The notes under the pieces were generated by a model. It was given only the letters and a program-made list of their open reading frames with translations. It was not told where the DNA came from and did no database searches. A stretch of DNA of 42,806 nucleotides, from positions 58,124-100,929 of the forward strand of contig SZWC01001551.1 of the NCBI GenBank assembly GCA_023375785.1, written 5' to 3'. This DNA is from Penium margaritaceum (taxonomy: Eukaryota > Streptophyta > Zygnematophyceae > Desmidiales > Peniaceae). Position numbers and translations under genes: made by a program. Within the stretch, counting starts at the first letter, position 1. Every line of letters starts with the position of its first letter. Positions 31,153 to 40,601 of the stretch are shown here, piece after piece.

Positions 31153-31167
31153 GTGGGCCCATAACCC
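31153..31167 (-). other. Element F primer-binding site, internal (anticodon-arm) tRNA-iMet
   Basis: The minus strand reads GGGTTATGGGCCCAC two bases inside the 5' LTR, identical to element E although the flanking LTRs have diverged. The conservation supports functional use of this site. Confidence 0.84.
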
Positions 31168-31169
31168 TT

Positions 31170-31632
31170 TGTCAACCGGCCTGAGGTGAACAGACTAGAA
31201 AAAAGGGCCGACACAATAGTACCTGCCGTCTGCTCCCAGCATTTCAGCTAGGAGAAGATATCACCCTTAGGATCACAGTTCCAAACTCAGCAGTTCCTAG
31301 GCAATCACTTGCTAGCAACTGTGTCCACTTAACACTTGGTCACGTTTACACGAAGACTTACTCCTGGGGCTTAGACCAACCAGTGTCTTCTTTATACTGT
31401 TCCTTAGACCACTCTGTGCTGGGAAGGTAAAAAAACCTTCTGCGCACATCAAGACTCGATCGCAGGACCTGTTGGTCCTAAGTCCAACACGCTATCCGTT
31501 GTGCTACACCCCTGGTGTCTCGCTTGGACTTGCACCACGAACAAGGTTTGGAGGACTTACGCCAGGGGAACAGTGCACGCCCAACCTGTCCGTCAAGCCA
31601 TAGCAGTGGCCATGGGGCATAGAAGAACAACA
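31170..31632 (-). repeat. Element F 5' LTR (463 bp, internal deletion)
   Basis: It starts TGTCAACCGGCC and ends GAACAACA at 31632, matching both ends of 25761-26475. About 250 bp from the middle (matching roughly 26045-26250 of the left LTR) is missing, near 31408-31420. AAGAG follows at 31633. Confidence 0.88.
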
Positions 31633-31637
31633 AAGAG

Positions 31638-32264
31638 ATGGCTGGTACTCCAGCGTCTCTTGCATCGTGTCATAGCTAGTAAGAAGTCTTTTCACTTAGA
31701 GAAGAATGAAGCGTGTCTCCTCCACAGGATAACTGGCCACTCTTAGCTGCTTTGTAAGATCCTTTGTCTGTCTAGGTACGCCTCCATCTTTTCACTATCC
31801 TGTCCTTTCAACGCCATCATCTTCTCCTCCAAATGTATGATAAATACAAGGTCCTAGCTCTCATACTTCTTGTACTACGTGTCCAACCCCTCCTTTACAA
31901 TAGCCTTGTTACTCACATATTAAAGATGTGGATTGGAGATGGTGTTGATAAGCAATCTGTAGGCCTTCCTATCCTTCCTTTTCCACTCCTCATTCACAAC
32001 TGGTGTAGCTCCACATGAACCTGCAACGGCTACTACTTTTGTGGCCTCATTCCCGCCACGACTTGTGTTGTGGTGACATATGTTGCTTACGGATTTGGAG
32101 CTTTCTTTCTGCCGCTCACCACCTCCCACAAACCCTTCTCCTCGAAATGGAGGCAGGAACAGATTTTCGACAACGTGAAGTTGGTGCATCCCTCTAGCCT
32201 CACCAAAGGCTAGGCTATTGTCACAATGCCTATTACTGTCATTTTGAGCTTTGGTGATGCTCAT
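31638..32264 (-). pseudogene. gag: Element D gag, N-terminal part (right of the F insertion)
   Basis: Frame 32264-31920 reads MSITKAQNDSNRHCDNSLAF, EGFVGGGER, EEWKRKDRKAYRLLINTISN, the family 1 gag N-terminus with frameshifts relative to A. The UBN2 core (31910-31640) is visible only by alignment (YVSNKAIVKEGLDT, YESxDLVFIIHLEEKMMALK). The join to 25755 is exact after removal of F. Confidence 0.82.
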
Positions 32265-32815
32265 CGCTGTCCTTGGATGGCAACGCTATCCCTGTTTTTG
32301 CTGCTACTTCTCCCACAAACCTGTCTGACAAAACTGAGCCCATCACTGGAAAATTCAGCTTGAAACCTTTTGGATCAACCCAGAAAAGCACGACTATCAA
32401 CAAGGGGTTTAGAAATATATGTCCTCTTGAAAAAGGGTATGCTTCTGCTCCTACTCCAACGCAGACCAGCCGACTTATAAATGACGGTTCTTCCAAATGA
32501 ATCAATGGAATGTAATTATGTTTACACAAATAAAAAGCTTGGGAAAAATACTACTATTTGCATGTACCACTTTTAAATTTGACAAAGATACGAGAGAGTT
32601 ATGGTCCACAAGATGACAATCTTACTCATATAGAAGAGTTTAGCCCTAGCCGGCCTCATTTTGAGCATGACTCTCAATCCGACCATTACATCTTTACAAT
32701 CTTGGACTTCTTGCGAACGTGAAGATCCACTAGTCGATCGTCACATTTGGTCAAGGTTTGACTCTGACCCGCCACTCTTAAAGTGACGGCATATGTTGGC
32801 TAAAACTGGCAGAAC
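32265..32815 (-). other. Element D 5' leader
   Basis: Family 1 leader with the PBS-proximal hairpin at 32769-32789 (CCGCCACT / AGTGACGG, one mismatch). No gene seen. Confidence 0.6.
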
Positions 32816-32830
32816 CTGGCTCTGATACTA
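32816..32830 (-). other. Element D primer-binding site, tRNA-iMet 3' end
   Basis: The minus strand reads TAGTATCAGAGCCAG, one change from the TGGTATCAGAGCCAG consensus, two bases inside the LTR. Confidence 0.82.
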
Positions 32831-32832
32831 AA

Positions 32833-33567
32833 TGTTGTATTTGGAGGTCAGAGGGAGCCTTAAAGCAGCGATCATGTGGGACTGAAAGGATATTAGTTGT
32901 GCTGAAGAATGGTTATTCAATCACTCAAAATGATAGAGTACATATAGATCTAGAACTTGGACTAGTCAGTCCTCTCACAAGCCAAACCACTTAGTCATGG
33001 AGGCTAAGGCTCACATACTAGAGTCCACAATCTCACATAAGAGAGAAAATCAGCCTAGCGATCAGGCTGACCAGTCACACACCACCCAGAGAGCTAGATA
33101 ATGCTCTTATGGCTCACTCCTAATGGTCTTATAACCCACATATCTATGGATGATTGCCATGTGTCCATGGCTAGTACACAAGGATCTTACCTCACCTAAA
33201 ACGTAAGGAGAGATACCTTTATCCTAGTCAGTACCCTCTGAGAGCACAATCCTAATACCAAAGCAATTTTTTTATATTACTACCATCAGCTATTGACCAT
33301 GGACCTCTTGCATTTTCTTTTCTCCGGCAAAGTCATGGAGCCATCGTCCATGGTCACCCAGACAACAGCGGTCCATGACCTTGGAAACTTTAAACATTCG
33401 TCTCTCAGTCCGACCGCTATATCAGCCTGAAATTTGTACCTTGAATAATTTGCCACCTAATATTTTGAATGGTGAAGCCGGATTGACGATCAGAGAAGAC
33501 ATGATGTAGTTCCTTGGAACTTGGTCGTCTGAACTTGAAACTATGCCAGATGGTCTTATGTCCAACA
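32833..33567 (-). repeat. Element D 5' LTR (735 bp)
   Basis: It starts TGTTGTATTTGG and ends CCAACA, then ATGGT of the satellite at 33568. It pairs with 15194-15925 as the two LTRs of one element. Confidence 0.9.
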
Positions 33568-35218
33568 ATGGTATGGTATGGTATGGTATGGTATGGTATG
33601 GTACACTATGGTATGATATGAGATGGTATGGTATGGTATGGTATGATATGGTATAGTATGGTATGATTTGATATGGTATGGTATGGTATGGTATGGTATG
33701 GTATGATATGGTTTGGTATGGTATGGTTTAATATGATATGGTCTGGTATGGTATGGTAGGGTACGGTATGGTATGGTATGGTATGGTATAGTATGGTATG
33801 GTATGGTATGGTATGGTATGATATGGTATGGTATGGTATGGTATGGTATGGTATGGTCTGGTATGGTATGGAATGGTATGATATGGTACGATTTGATATG
33901 GTATGGTATAGTATAGTATGGTATGATATGGTATGTTATGGTACTCTATGATACGGTTTGCTATGGTTTGGTATAAATTGGTATAATATGGAACGGTATG
34001 ATAAGATTTGGTATTGTATAGTATGATATAAAATTGTATTGTATAGTATGATATGATATGCTATCATCGTTATGGTATGATATGGTATAGTACGTTAGGA
34101 CATGGTATGGTATGGTATGGTTTGGATGGTATGGTATGGTATGGTATAGTATGGTATGGTGTGATGTGGTATGGCATGGTATGGTACGGTATGGCATGTT
34201 ATGGTATGGTAGAGTATGGTATGCTATGGTATAGGGTATGATATGGTAGGATATGGTATAGTATAGTAGGATATGGTATGATAAGGTATGCTATGTTATG
34301 ATATGATATGATATGGTATGGTATGCTGTGGTATAGAATGGTATAATAAGAAATAGAATGGTATGGTATGGTATAGTATGGTATAGTATGATATGGTATG
34401 GTATGATTTGGTATGGTATGATATGATATGGTATGGTATGGTATGATATGATATGGTATGGTATGGAATGGGATGATATGGTATGTTATGATATGCTATG
34501 AAGTGGTATAGTATGGTATGGTGTGGTATGGTATGGTATGGTATGGTATGGTATGGTATGGTATGGTATGGTATGGTATGGTATGGTATGGTATGGTATG
34601 GTATGGAATTGTATGGTATGATATGATATGATATGGTATGATATGGTACTATATGATATGGTATTGTATGGTATGTTATGGTATATTATGGTATGGTATG
34701 ATATGGTATGGTATGGTATGGTATGGTATGGTATGATATGATATGGTATGGTATGGTATGATATGATATGGTATGGTATGGTATGATATGATATGGTATG
34801 GTATGGTATGATATGATATGGTATGGTATGGTATGATATGATATGGTATGGTATGGTATGGTATGATATGGTATGATATGGTATGTTATGGTCTGATATT
34901 GTCTGGTATGGTATGGTATGGTATGGTATGGTATCGTATGGTATGGTATGGTATGGTATGGTATGGAATTGTATGGTATGATATGATATGATATGGTATG
35001 ATATGGTACTATATGATATGGTATTGTATGGTATGTTATGGTATATTATGGTATGGTATGATACGATATGGTATGGTTTGATTCGGTATGCTATGGTCTG
35101 CTATGGTACAGTATAAAATGGTATGGTATGGTATGGTATGGTATGATATGGTATGACATGGTATGTTATGGTCTGATATGGTCTGGTATGGCATGGTATG
35201 GTATGGTATGGTATGGTA
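33568..35218. repeat. (ATGGT)n satellite array, about 1.65 kb, with higher-order repeats
   Basis: Tandem 5-mers, mostly GTATG with ATATG, TTATG and similar variants. Divergence is highest at 33880-34340. Higher-order structure is visible: five consecutive 25-bp units of (GTATG)3(ATATG)2 at 34721-34845, and a 360-bp segmental duplication (34561-34700 versus 34921-35060, sharing the same rare variants). No coding function is inferred. Confidence 0.95.
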
Positions 35219-35682
35219 CTATACTGTTTTTTTAATTCGTCCCGTTTTCATAATCGAATTTTGTACTTTTTGTATTCTCCTAAAATCGGGTACTTTTTAG
35301 TTTCTATAGTGGTCGTCCAAAAGGACTTATTGGGTATAAAAAAAACCTGAATTTACCTGTTGTTTTGATCCCACAAGTAACGATAGCGAGAACATGTTAC
35401 CTGGTACTCAAACTTCACTTTCGAAAGTTCGAGCTGCGGTCACCGGTGGCCGTGAGATCGAGTGCTAACCTGGGAAGGAGCGTAGTTCGGTCTACCCCCT
35501 CCATGATCTGGGAGAACACATGATGCGGACTAGATTTACATTAATAGCAATGATAGGTAAAATTTGGAGGCTTCTGAAAGGAATTTGACTAGTTACTTGC
35601 CCAAACCACACAAAAGTTTTTGTGGAACGCACGAGCGAGCACAAAATAATTGTGTAGGACGAATGTACTTGACAGTACATAA
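35219..35682. other. 464-bp non-satellite island inside the ATGGT array
   Basis: The only stretch in the window that I cannot assign to the satellite or either copia family. It is AT-rich at its left, mixed in the centre (35430-35510) and has no credible ORF. TACTGT at 35222-35227 and ACAGTA at 35672-35677 form a 6-bp inverted repeat at its edges. It may be unique DNA between two arrays or an unrecognised short mobile element. Confidence 0.5.
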
Positions 35683-36383
35683 TGGTATGGTATGGTATGG
35701 TATGGTATGGTATGGTATGGTATGGTATGGTATAGTATGGTATAGTATGGCATGGTATGGTATGGTATGATACAGTATGAGATGGTAGCGTATGACATGG
35801 TCTCCTATGGCATTGCATGATATAGTATGATATGGTATGACATGGTATGGTATGGTATGGCATGGTATGGTATGATATGGTATCATATGGTATGGTATGG
35901 TATAGTATAGTATAGTATGGTATCGTATGGTATGGTATGGTATGATGTGGTATGGTATCGTATGGTGCAGTATGACATGGTATGGTATCGTATGGTATGG
36001 TATGGTATCGTATGGTATGATATGATATAGTATCGTATGGTATGGTATGGTATGCTATGGTATGGTATGATTTGGTATGGTATGGTATGATATGATATGG
36101 TATGGTATGGTATGGTATGGTATGGTATGGTATGGTATGGTATGGTATGGTATGGTATGGTATGGTATGGTATGACATGGTATGGTATGATATGGTATGG
36201 TATGGTATGGTAGGGTATGGTATGGTATGGTATGGTATGGTATGGTATGGGATGGTATGGTATGGTATGGTATGATGTGGTATGGCATGGCATGATATGG
36301 TATGGTATGGTACGTTGTGGTATGGTATGGTATGATATGGTATGGTATGGTATGATACAATATGGTATAGTATGGGATAATAT
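35683..36383. repeat. (ATGGT)n satellite array, about 0.7 kb
   Basis: Same 5-mer and orientation as 33568-35218, with an almost pure block at 36100-36175. It ends at the LTR of element G. A stop-free frame of 300 or so codons on the minus strand (repeating YHTIP) is a consequence of the repeat and is not a gene. Confidence 0.95.
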
Positions 36384-37117
36384 TGTTGGATCTGGAGGAG
36401 AGAGGGAGCCTTGGAGGAGCAAACATGTGGGACTAAAAGGAAATCAGTTGTGCTGAAGAATGGTTGTTGAATCACTTATAATGATGTACATATAGAGCTA
36501 GAGCTTGGACAAGTCAGCCCTCTCACAAGCCACACCACTTAGCCATGGAGGCTAAGGCTCACACACTAGAGTCCAAAATCCCACACAAGGGAGGAAATCA
36601 GCCTAACAATCAGGTTGACCAGTCACACACGACCTAGAGAGCTAGAGAATGCACTCATGGCACACTCGTAGTGGTCACATCACCCACAAATCCATGGATA
36701 ATCGCCATGACTCCATGGCTAGCCTACAAGGATCTCACCTCACCTAAAAAGTAAAGAGAGGTACCTTTATCCTAGTCTGCACAATCTGACAAGGGAATCC
36801 TAAGACCAATGACCTTTTTGGATATTTCTCCCATCAGGTCTTGACCCTGGACGTCTTGCCTTTTTCCTTTCTCAGGCTAAGGCATGGAGCCATCGCCCAT
36901 GGCCACCCAGATATCAGTGGTCTATGATCCCGGAAACTTAAAAAATTCATATCTCCCAATCTGCCTGTTGGATCGACCTCAAACTTGAACCGTACACAAA
37001 TTGCCACCTGATCTTTCCAGTGCTGATGTCAGATGGAGTCGGAGCAGGAATCTGGTATCTTCCTAGAACTTAATCCTTGTGGACCTAAAAATAAGCCGGA
37101 TGGCTCCTTTCCCAACA
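36384..37117 (-). repeat. Element G 3' LTR (734 bp)
   Basis: TGTTGG at 36384 and CCAACA at 37117 are both intact. ATCTCCTACTTTG (reverse polypurine tract) follows at 37118. Confidence 0.92.
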
Positions 37118-37855
37118 ATCTCCTACTTTGCTGTAGTCAGAGTGGGCTGAGTCCACATACCTTCATGCAGAACTGCTGCTTCTCAGGAGTCACTGTCTTG
37201 GTGCAAAAACCAGCGACTTGCTTGCTGGTTGGAGTGAACTCCAGCTTGATAGCACCGTCCATTACCATATCCCTGATGAAGGGATAGGCGATGTCAATGT
37301 GCTTGGTGCGAGCATGGTGCTCGGGATTCTTGGCAAGTACATATACGCTCTGGTTGTCGACGTGCATGGGAACTGGAACTGCTGCACTCCCACTCATCTC
37401 TGCCATGAGACGCTGGAGTCAAACTGCATCCTTGGTTCCAAAGCTGAAAGAGACATACTCAGCTTCTGTGCTTGAGGTGGCAACGACCACCTGCTGCTTG
37501 CTGCACCAGCAGATGGCACCTCCATTCATGAGAAACACATGACCAGAGATGGACTTGCTGTTCTCAGGGTTTGAAGTCCAATCTGCGTCTGTGTAGCCGA
37601 TGATGCTGTTGTCGTTGCCATTGTAGGTGATGCCAACGTCGATGGTTCCGGCAAGGTAGGGGAAGATCCGCTTCACTGCCTACTGGTGCTCAGGGCCAGG
37701 ATTAGCCATGTGCTAGCTCATTGCGCTTACAGCCTATGCGAGGTCCAGCGTGGTTGCCACCATCAGGTACATGAGACTGCCAACGGCGCTCTGGTACTTC
37801 TGCCGCTCATGTGTATCTACTTCTCCATTGAAGCTAACAAGATACTGCCGCGTCT
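37118..37855 (-). pseudogene. pol: Element G RNase H and pol C-terminus
   Basis: Frame 37676-37419: MKRIFPYLAGTIDVGITYNG, IGYTDADWTSNPENSKSISG, ICWCSKQQVVVATSSTEAEY, a well-preserved copia RNase H (TDADW and TEAEY sites). After a TGA-type break near 37415, frame 37406-37137 gives VPMHVDNQSVYVLAKNPEHH, RTKHIDIAYPFIRDMV, IKLEFTPTSKQVAGFCTK and the terminal CGLSPL before TGA at 37137-37139. This is the best copy of the family 1 pol C-terminus in the window. Confidence 0.87.
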
Positions 37856-38830
37856 CTAGCGGTGTGCCGATGGGTTTAGTCTCTGCCATGCCGAACCGCT
37901 GCAAGACATCCTGGATGTAGCGGCTCTGCTGAAGCGAGAGAGATCGTGATTTGCGGTCACGCGTGATCTGGATACCGTGGAACTATGATGCCTCCCCAAG
38001 ATCAGACATCTGGAAGCGCTCTTGCATGGCCTCCTTGACCTCCTCCAGTGCAGAAATGCTGTTGGAAAGGAGGAGCATGTCATCTGCATAGATAATGATG
38101 ACGAGGATCTCATGCTCATGCTCACACATTGTAGTCACACTCGCTGCGCTCAAACCCCATGCACTACAGCGCCGCATGCAAATTCTGAATCCAAGCAGGT
38201 GACGCTTGCTTGAGGTCGTACAACGACTTTTACAAATTGCAAACCAGGTGTTCTTGGCCATTCATGACGAACCTCTGAGGCTACTCCACGTAGATCTCCT
38301 CCTCCAAGTCACCGTTCAAGAATGTCGTCTTGACATCCATATGGTGAATCTCGAAATCCTCAACTACTGCTTAAGAAAGGAGCGTGCGCAGAGAGGCAAA
38401 CCTTGCAACAGGAGCAAAGGTTTCTGTGTAGTCGATGCCTTCCTGCTGCGCGTAGCCCTTTGCGACCAGCCTCGCCTTGTATTTTTTCAGGTTGCCATCT
38501 GCTCCCCGCATCTTCTTGAAACACCCATGTGCAATTGATCACCTTGCGTCCAAGTGAACGCTCAGTCACTTCCCACGTGCCGTTGTCCAGATGCTACTGT
38601 ATCTCTTGTTACACGGCCTCCACCCAATCTGCTACATCAGGTGCAGCCATGGCCTCCTTGTATGACGCTGGCTCATCTGAATCTACTGCAACTGCGACGT
38701 ACATGTGCTCTGGTTTTTGCAGCATCCAGAAATGGCCACGCTTACCAGGCTTGTAGCACACCCTAAGAGGATACCTGCGACCTGGTACTGGAGCGTTGGC
38801 GGGCGGCTGGCGCGGTGCTGCCGGTACAAC
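37856..38830 (-). pseudogene. pol: Element G reverse transcriptase, N-terminally cut by stub I
   Basis: Family 1 RT follows from the linker (38830-38700) through NGTWEVTERSLGRK-like text, [20 protein letters not shown] text and the VVAKF block (about 38410), DVKTTFLNGDLEEEIYVE-like text (38330-38285) to the catalytic box at 38090-38079, which reads YADD. MQERFQMSDLGEAS (38024-37983) and the PIGTPLETRQYLVSF-like text before RNase H follow. Frames change at about 38130, 38370 and 38520. Confidence 0.82.
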
Positions 38831-38897
38831 TGTTTGATCTGGAGGAGAGAGGGAGCCTTGGAGCAGCGAGCATGTGGGACTGAAAGGGCATCACTGT
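38831..38897 (-). repeat. LTR stub I (67 bp, family 1)
   Basis: TGTTTGATCTGGAGGAGAG onward is the first 67 bp of a family 1 LTR in the A/B/D/G orientation. It follows G coding sequence directly and is cut at 38897 by the oppositely oriented LTR of H. It is nearly the exact reverse complement of the end of the H LTR (39887-39953). Confidence 0.8.
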
Positions 38898-39224
38898 TGG
38901 GAAAAGGAGCCATACGGCTCAATTTCAGGTCCACAACAGCAAGTTCCAGGAAACTTCCAGATGCCTGCTCCGATCGTCGATCCGTCTTCATCGCTAGAAA
39001 GATAATAGGGCAAATAATCTACACTCAAAGTTTCAGGCCGATCCAACAGTGGGATTGGGAGATATGAATTTTCAAAGTTTCAGGGGTCATGGACCGCCGA
39101 TGTCTGGGTCACCATGAGTGATGGCTCCATGCCTTAGCATGAGAAAAGAAAAAGGAAAGAGGTCCAGGGTCAAGACATGATGGGAGAAATATCCAAAAAG
39201 GTCCTTGGTCTTAGGATTGCCTTG

Positions 39225-39863
39225 TCAGAGTGTGCTGACAAGGATAAAGATACCTCTCTTTACTTTCTAGGTGAGGTGAGATCCTTGTGTGCTAGCCATG
39301 GACACATGGCGATTCTCCATGGGTTTGTGGGTGATGTGACCATTAGGAGTGTGCCATGAGAGCATTCTCTAGCTCTCTTGGTCGTGTGTGACTGGTCAGC
39401 CTGATTGTTAGGCTGATTTTCTCCCTTGTGTGAGATTGTGGACTCTAGTGTGTGAGCCTTAGCCTCCATGGCTAAGTGGTGTGGCTTGTGAGAGGGCTGA
39501 CTTGCCCAAGCTCTAGCTCTATATGTACTCCATCATTTTGAGTNTCAGAGTGTGCTGACTAGGATAAAGGTACCTCTCCTTACTTTTTAGGTGAGGTGAG
39601 ATCCTTGTGTGCTAGCCATGGACACATGGCGATTCTCCATGGGTTTGTGGGTGATGTGACCATTAGGAGTGTGCCATGAGAGCATTCTCTAGCTCTCTTG
39701 GTCGTGTGTGACTGGTCAGCCTGATTGTTAGGCTGATTTTCTCCCTTGTGTGAGATTGTGGACTCTAGTGTGTGAGCCTTAGCCTCCATGGCTAAGTGGT
39801 GTGGCTTGTGAGAGGGCTGAATTGCCCAAGCTATAGCTCTATATGTACTCCATCATTTTGAGT
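39225..39863. repeat. 319-bp near-identical direct duplication flanking a single N (likely assembly join)
   Basis: Bases 39225-39543 recur as 39545-39863, offset 320, with a handful of differences (for example ACAAGGATAAAGA versus ACTAGGATAAAGG). The differences could be sequencing error at a contig end or the two LTRs of one element collapsed together. Confidence 0.8.
39519..39528 (+). promoter_or_regulatory. Possible core promoter (TATA-like) of the family 1 LTR
   Basis: CTATATGTAC occurs about 100 bp before the LTR end in normal coordinates, repeated at 39839-39848 by the duplication, and at the matching place in the A LTR (4403-4411, minus). This is position and motif only. Confidence 0.35.
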
Positions 39864-39955
39864 TATTCAACAACCATTCTTCAGCACAAGTGATGCCCTT
39901 TCAGTCCCACATGCTCGCTGCTCCAAGGCTCCCTCTGTCCTCCAGATCCAACATT

Positions 39956-39970
39956 TGGTATCAGAGCCAG
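39956..39970 (+). other. Element H primer-binding site, tRNA-iMet 3' end (perfect)
   Basis: TGGTATCAGAGCCAG starts two bases after the LTR and is the exact complement of the plant initiator tRNA-Met 3' end including CCA. Confidence 0.93.
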
Positions 39971-40601
39971 ACTCTGCCAGATTCAGCCGGCACAGGCCGT
40001 CACTTTGAGAGTGACGGATTAGGGTCAAACCTTGACCAAATTTTACAGTCGACCACTGGATCTTCAAGTTAGTGACACAAGCTTTCCAACGAGCCAAGGA
40101 TGGCAAAGATCCAACAGTCGGATTAAGAGTTATGCTCAAAACGAGGTCGGCCAGGGCTACACTCTTCTCTATGAGTAAGACTGTCACCTTGTGATGACCA
40201 TAACTCTCTTGTTTCTTTGTCAAATTTAAAGAGTGGCACGTGCAAATTGTAGTATTTTTCTGAATCTTTCCATTGGTGCATCAATATTTGCAGTCCATTG
40301 ATTCGTTTGGGAGAAAAGCCGTTTACAAGCTGGCTGGTCTGAATTGGAGTAGGAGCAAAAGCATACCCTGTTTTCAAGAGGGCATATCTTTAAACATCCC
40401 CTGTTGATGACCCTGATTTATGGGCCGATCTGAAAGTTTTTGAGCTGAAATTTCCAGTGGTTTCTACATTTTTCCTAATTCCCAGCCTGCTGGCATCTAC
40501 AGTCCATTTTCTGTCAAAAAGACTTCTGGCAGAAGCAGCAGCAGAAACAATGGTAGCGCCGCCATCCAAGGGCAGCGCTCAGCGTCACCAAGGCTCAAAA
40601 T
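39971..40601 (+). other. Element H 5' leader with PBS-proximal hairpin
   Basis: The hairpin CCGTCACT / AGTGACGG with loop TTGAG lies at 39997-40017, 26 bases after the PBS. The rest is the family 1 leader without a convincing ORF. Confidence 0.65.

Larger units (their letters stand above)
25761..31632 (-). mobile_element. Element F: complete-length Ty1/copia family 2, inserted in D gag, perfect TSD
   Basis: Minus strand: 5' LTR (31632-31170, internally deleted), half-tRNA PBS, leader, gag, protease, integrase, RT, RNase H, polypurine tract, 3' LTR (26475-25761). The element is 5872 bp and is bounded by identical AAGAG repeats. It is a distinct subfamily from E: gag has a different N-terminus, LTR sequences differ, and protein blocks agree only moderately. 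Stops and catalytic changes make it inactive. Confidence 0.93.
15194..33567 (-). mobile_element. Element D: Ty1/copia family 1 with two nested family 2 insertions
   Basis: Both LTRs are in the window (left 15194-15925 = 3' LTR; right 32833-33567 = 5' LTR), with family 1 sequence between them. Of 18374 bp only about 6.05 kb is D; the rest is element E (18101-24541) and element F (25761-31632). On either side of each insertion the D sequence resumes at the next base of the family consensus (integrase across E, gag across F). D is flanked by ATGGT on both sides (15189-15193 and 33568-33572), as expected for a 5-bp target duplication, although any 5-bp duplication is trivial inside a 5-bp satellite. 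Confidence 0.9.
36384..38830 (-). mobile_element. Element G: Ty1/copia family 1, 3' half only
   Basis: Minus strand: RT, RNase H, polypurine tract, 3' LTR (37117-36384). The 5' half is absent because at 38831 another family 1 LTR end (stub I) begins. The left LTR end sits in degenerate satellite (AATAT before TGTTGG), so G is the third element bordering the array. Confidence 0.88.
38898..39953 (+). repeat. Element H 5' LTR (1056 bp as assembled; 736 bp without the N-flanked duplication)
   Basis: It starts TGTTGGG at 38898 and ends CCAACA at 39953. It is 320 bp too long because 39225-39543 is repeated at 39545-39863 around the N at 39544. Removing one copy gives 736 bp, the normal family length. 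Confidence 0.9.

Noticed and set aside
34053..34241. MVWYG-repeat plus-strand frames in the arrays
   Set aside because: The same satellite artefact on the other strand.
35430..35510. Possible tRNA-derived SINE (a GTTCGAG box-B-like motif in the island)
   Set aside because: No matching A box at the right distance, no poly(A) or poly(T) tail and no cloverleaf could be drawn.
35492..36475. A 327-codon minus-strand open frame rich in repeated YHTIP
   Set aside because: It is the (ATGGT)n satellite. A 5-bp repeat gives the same pentapeptide in every frame and contains no stop, so long frames are automatic. It begins in LTR sequence and has no codon signal.
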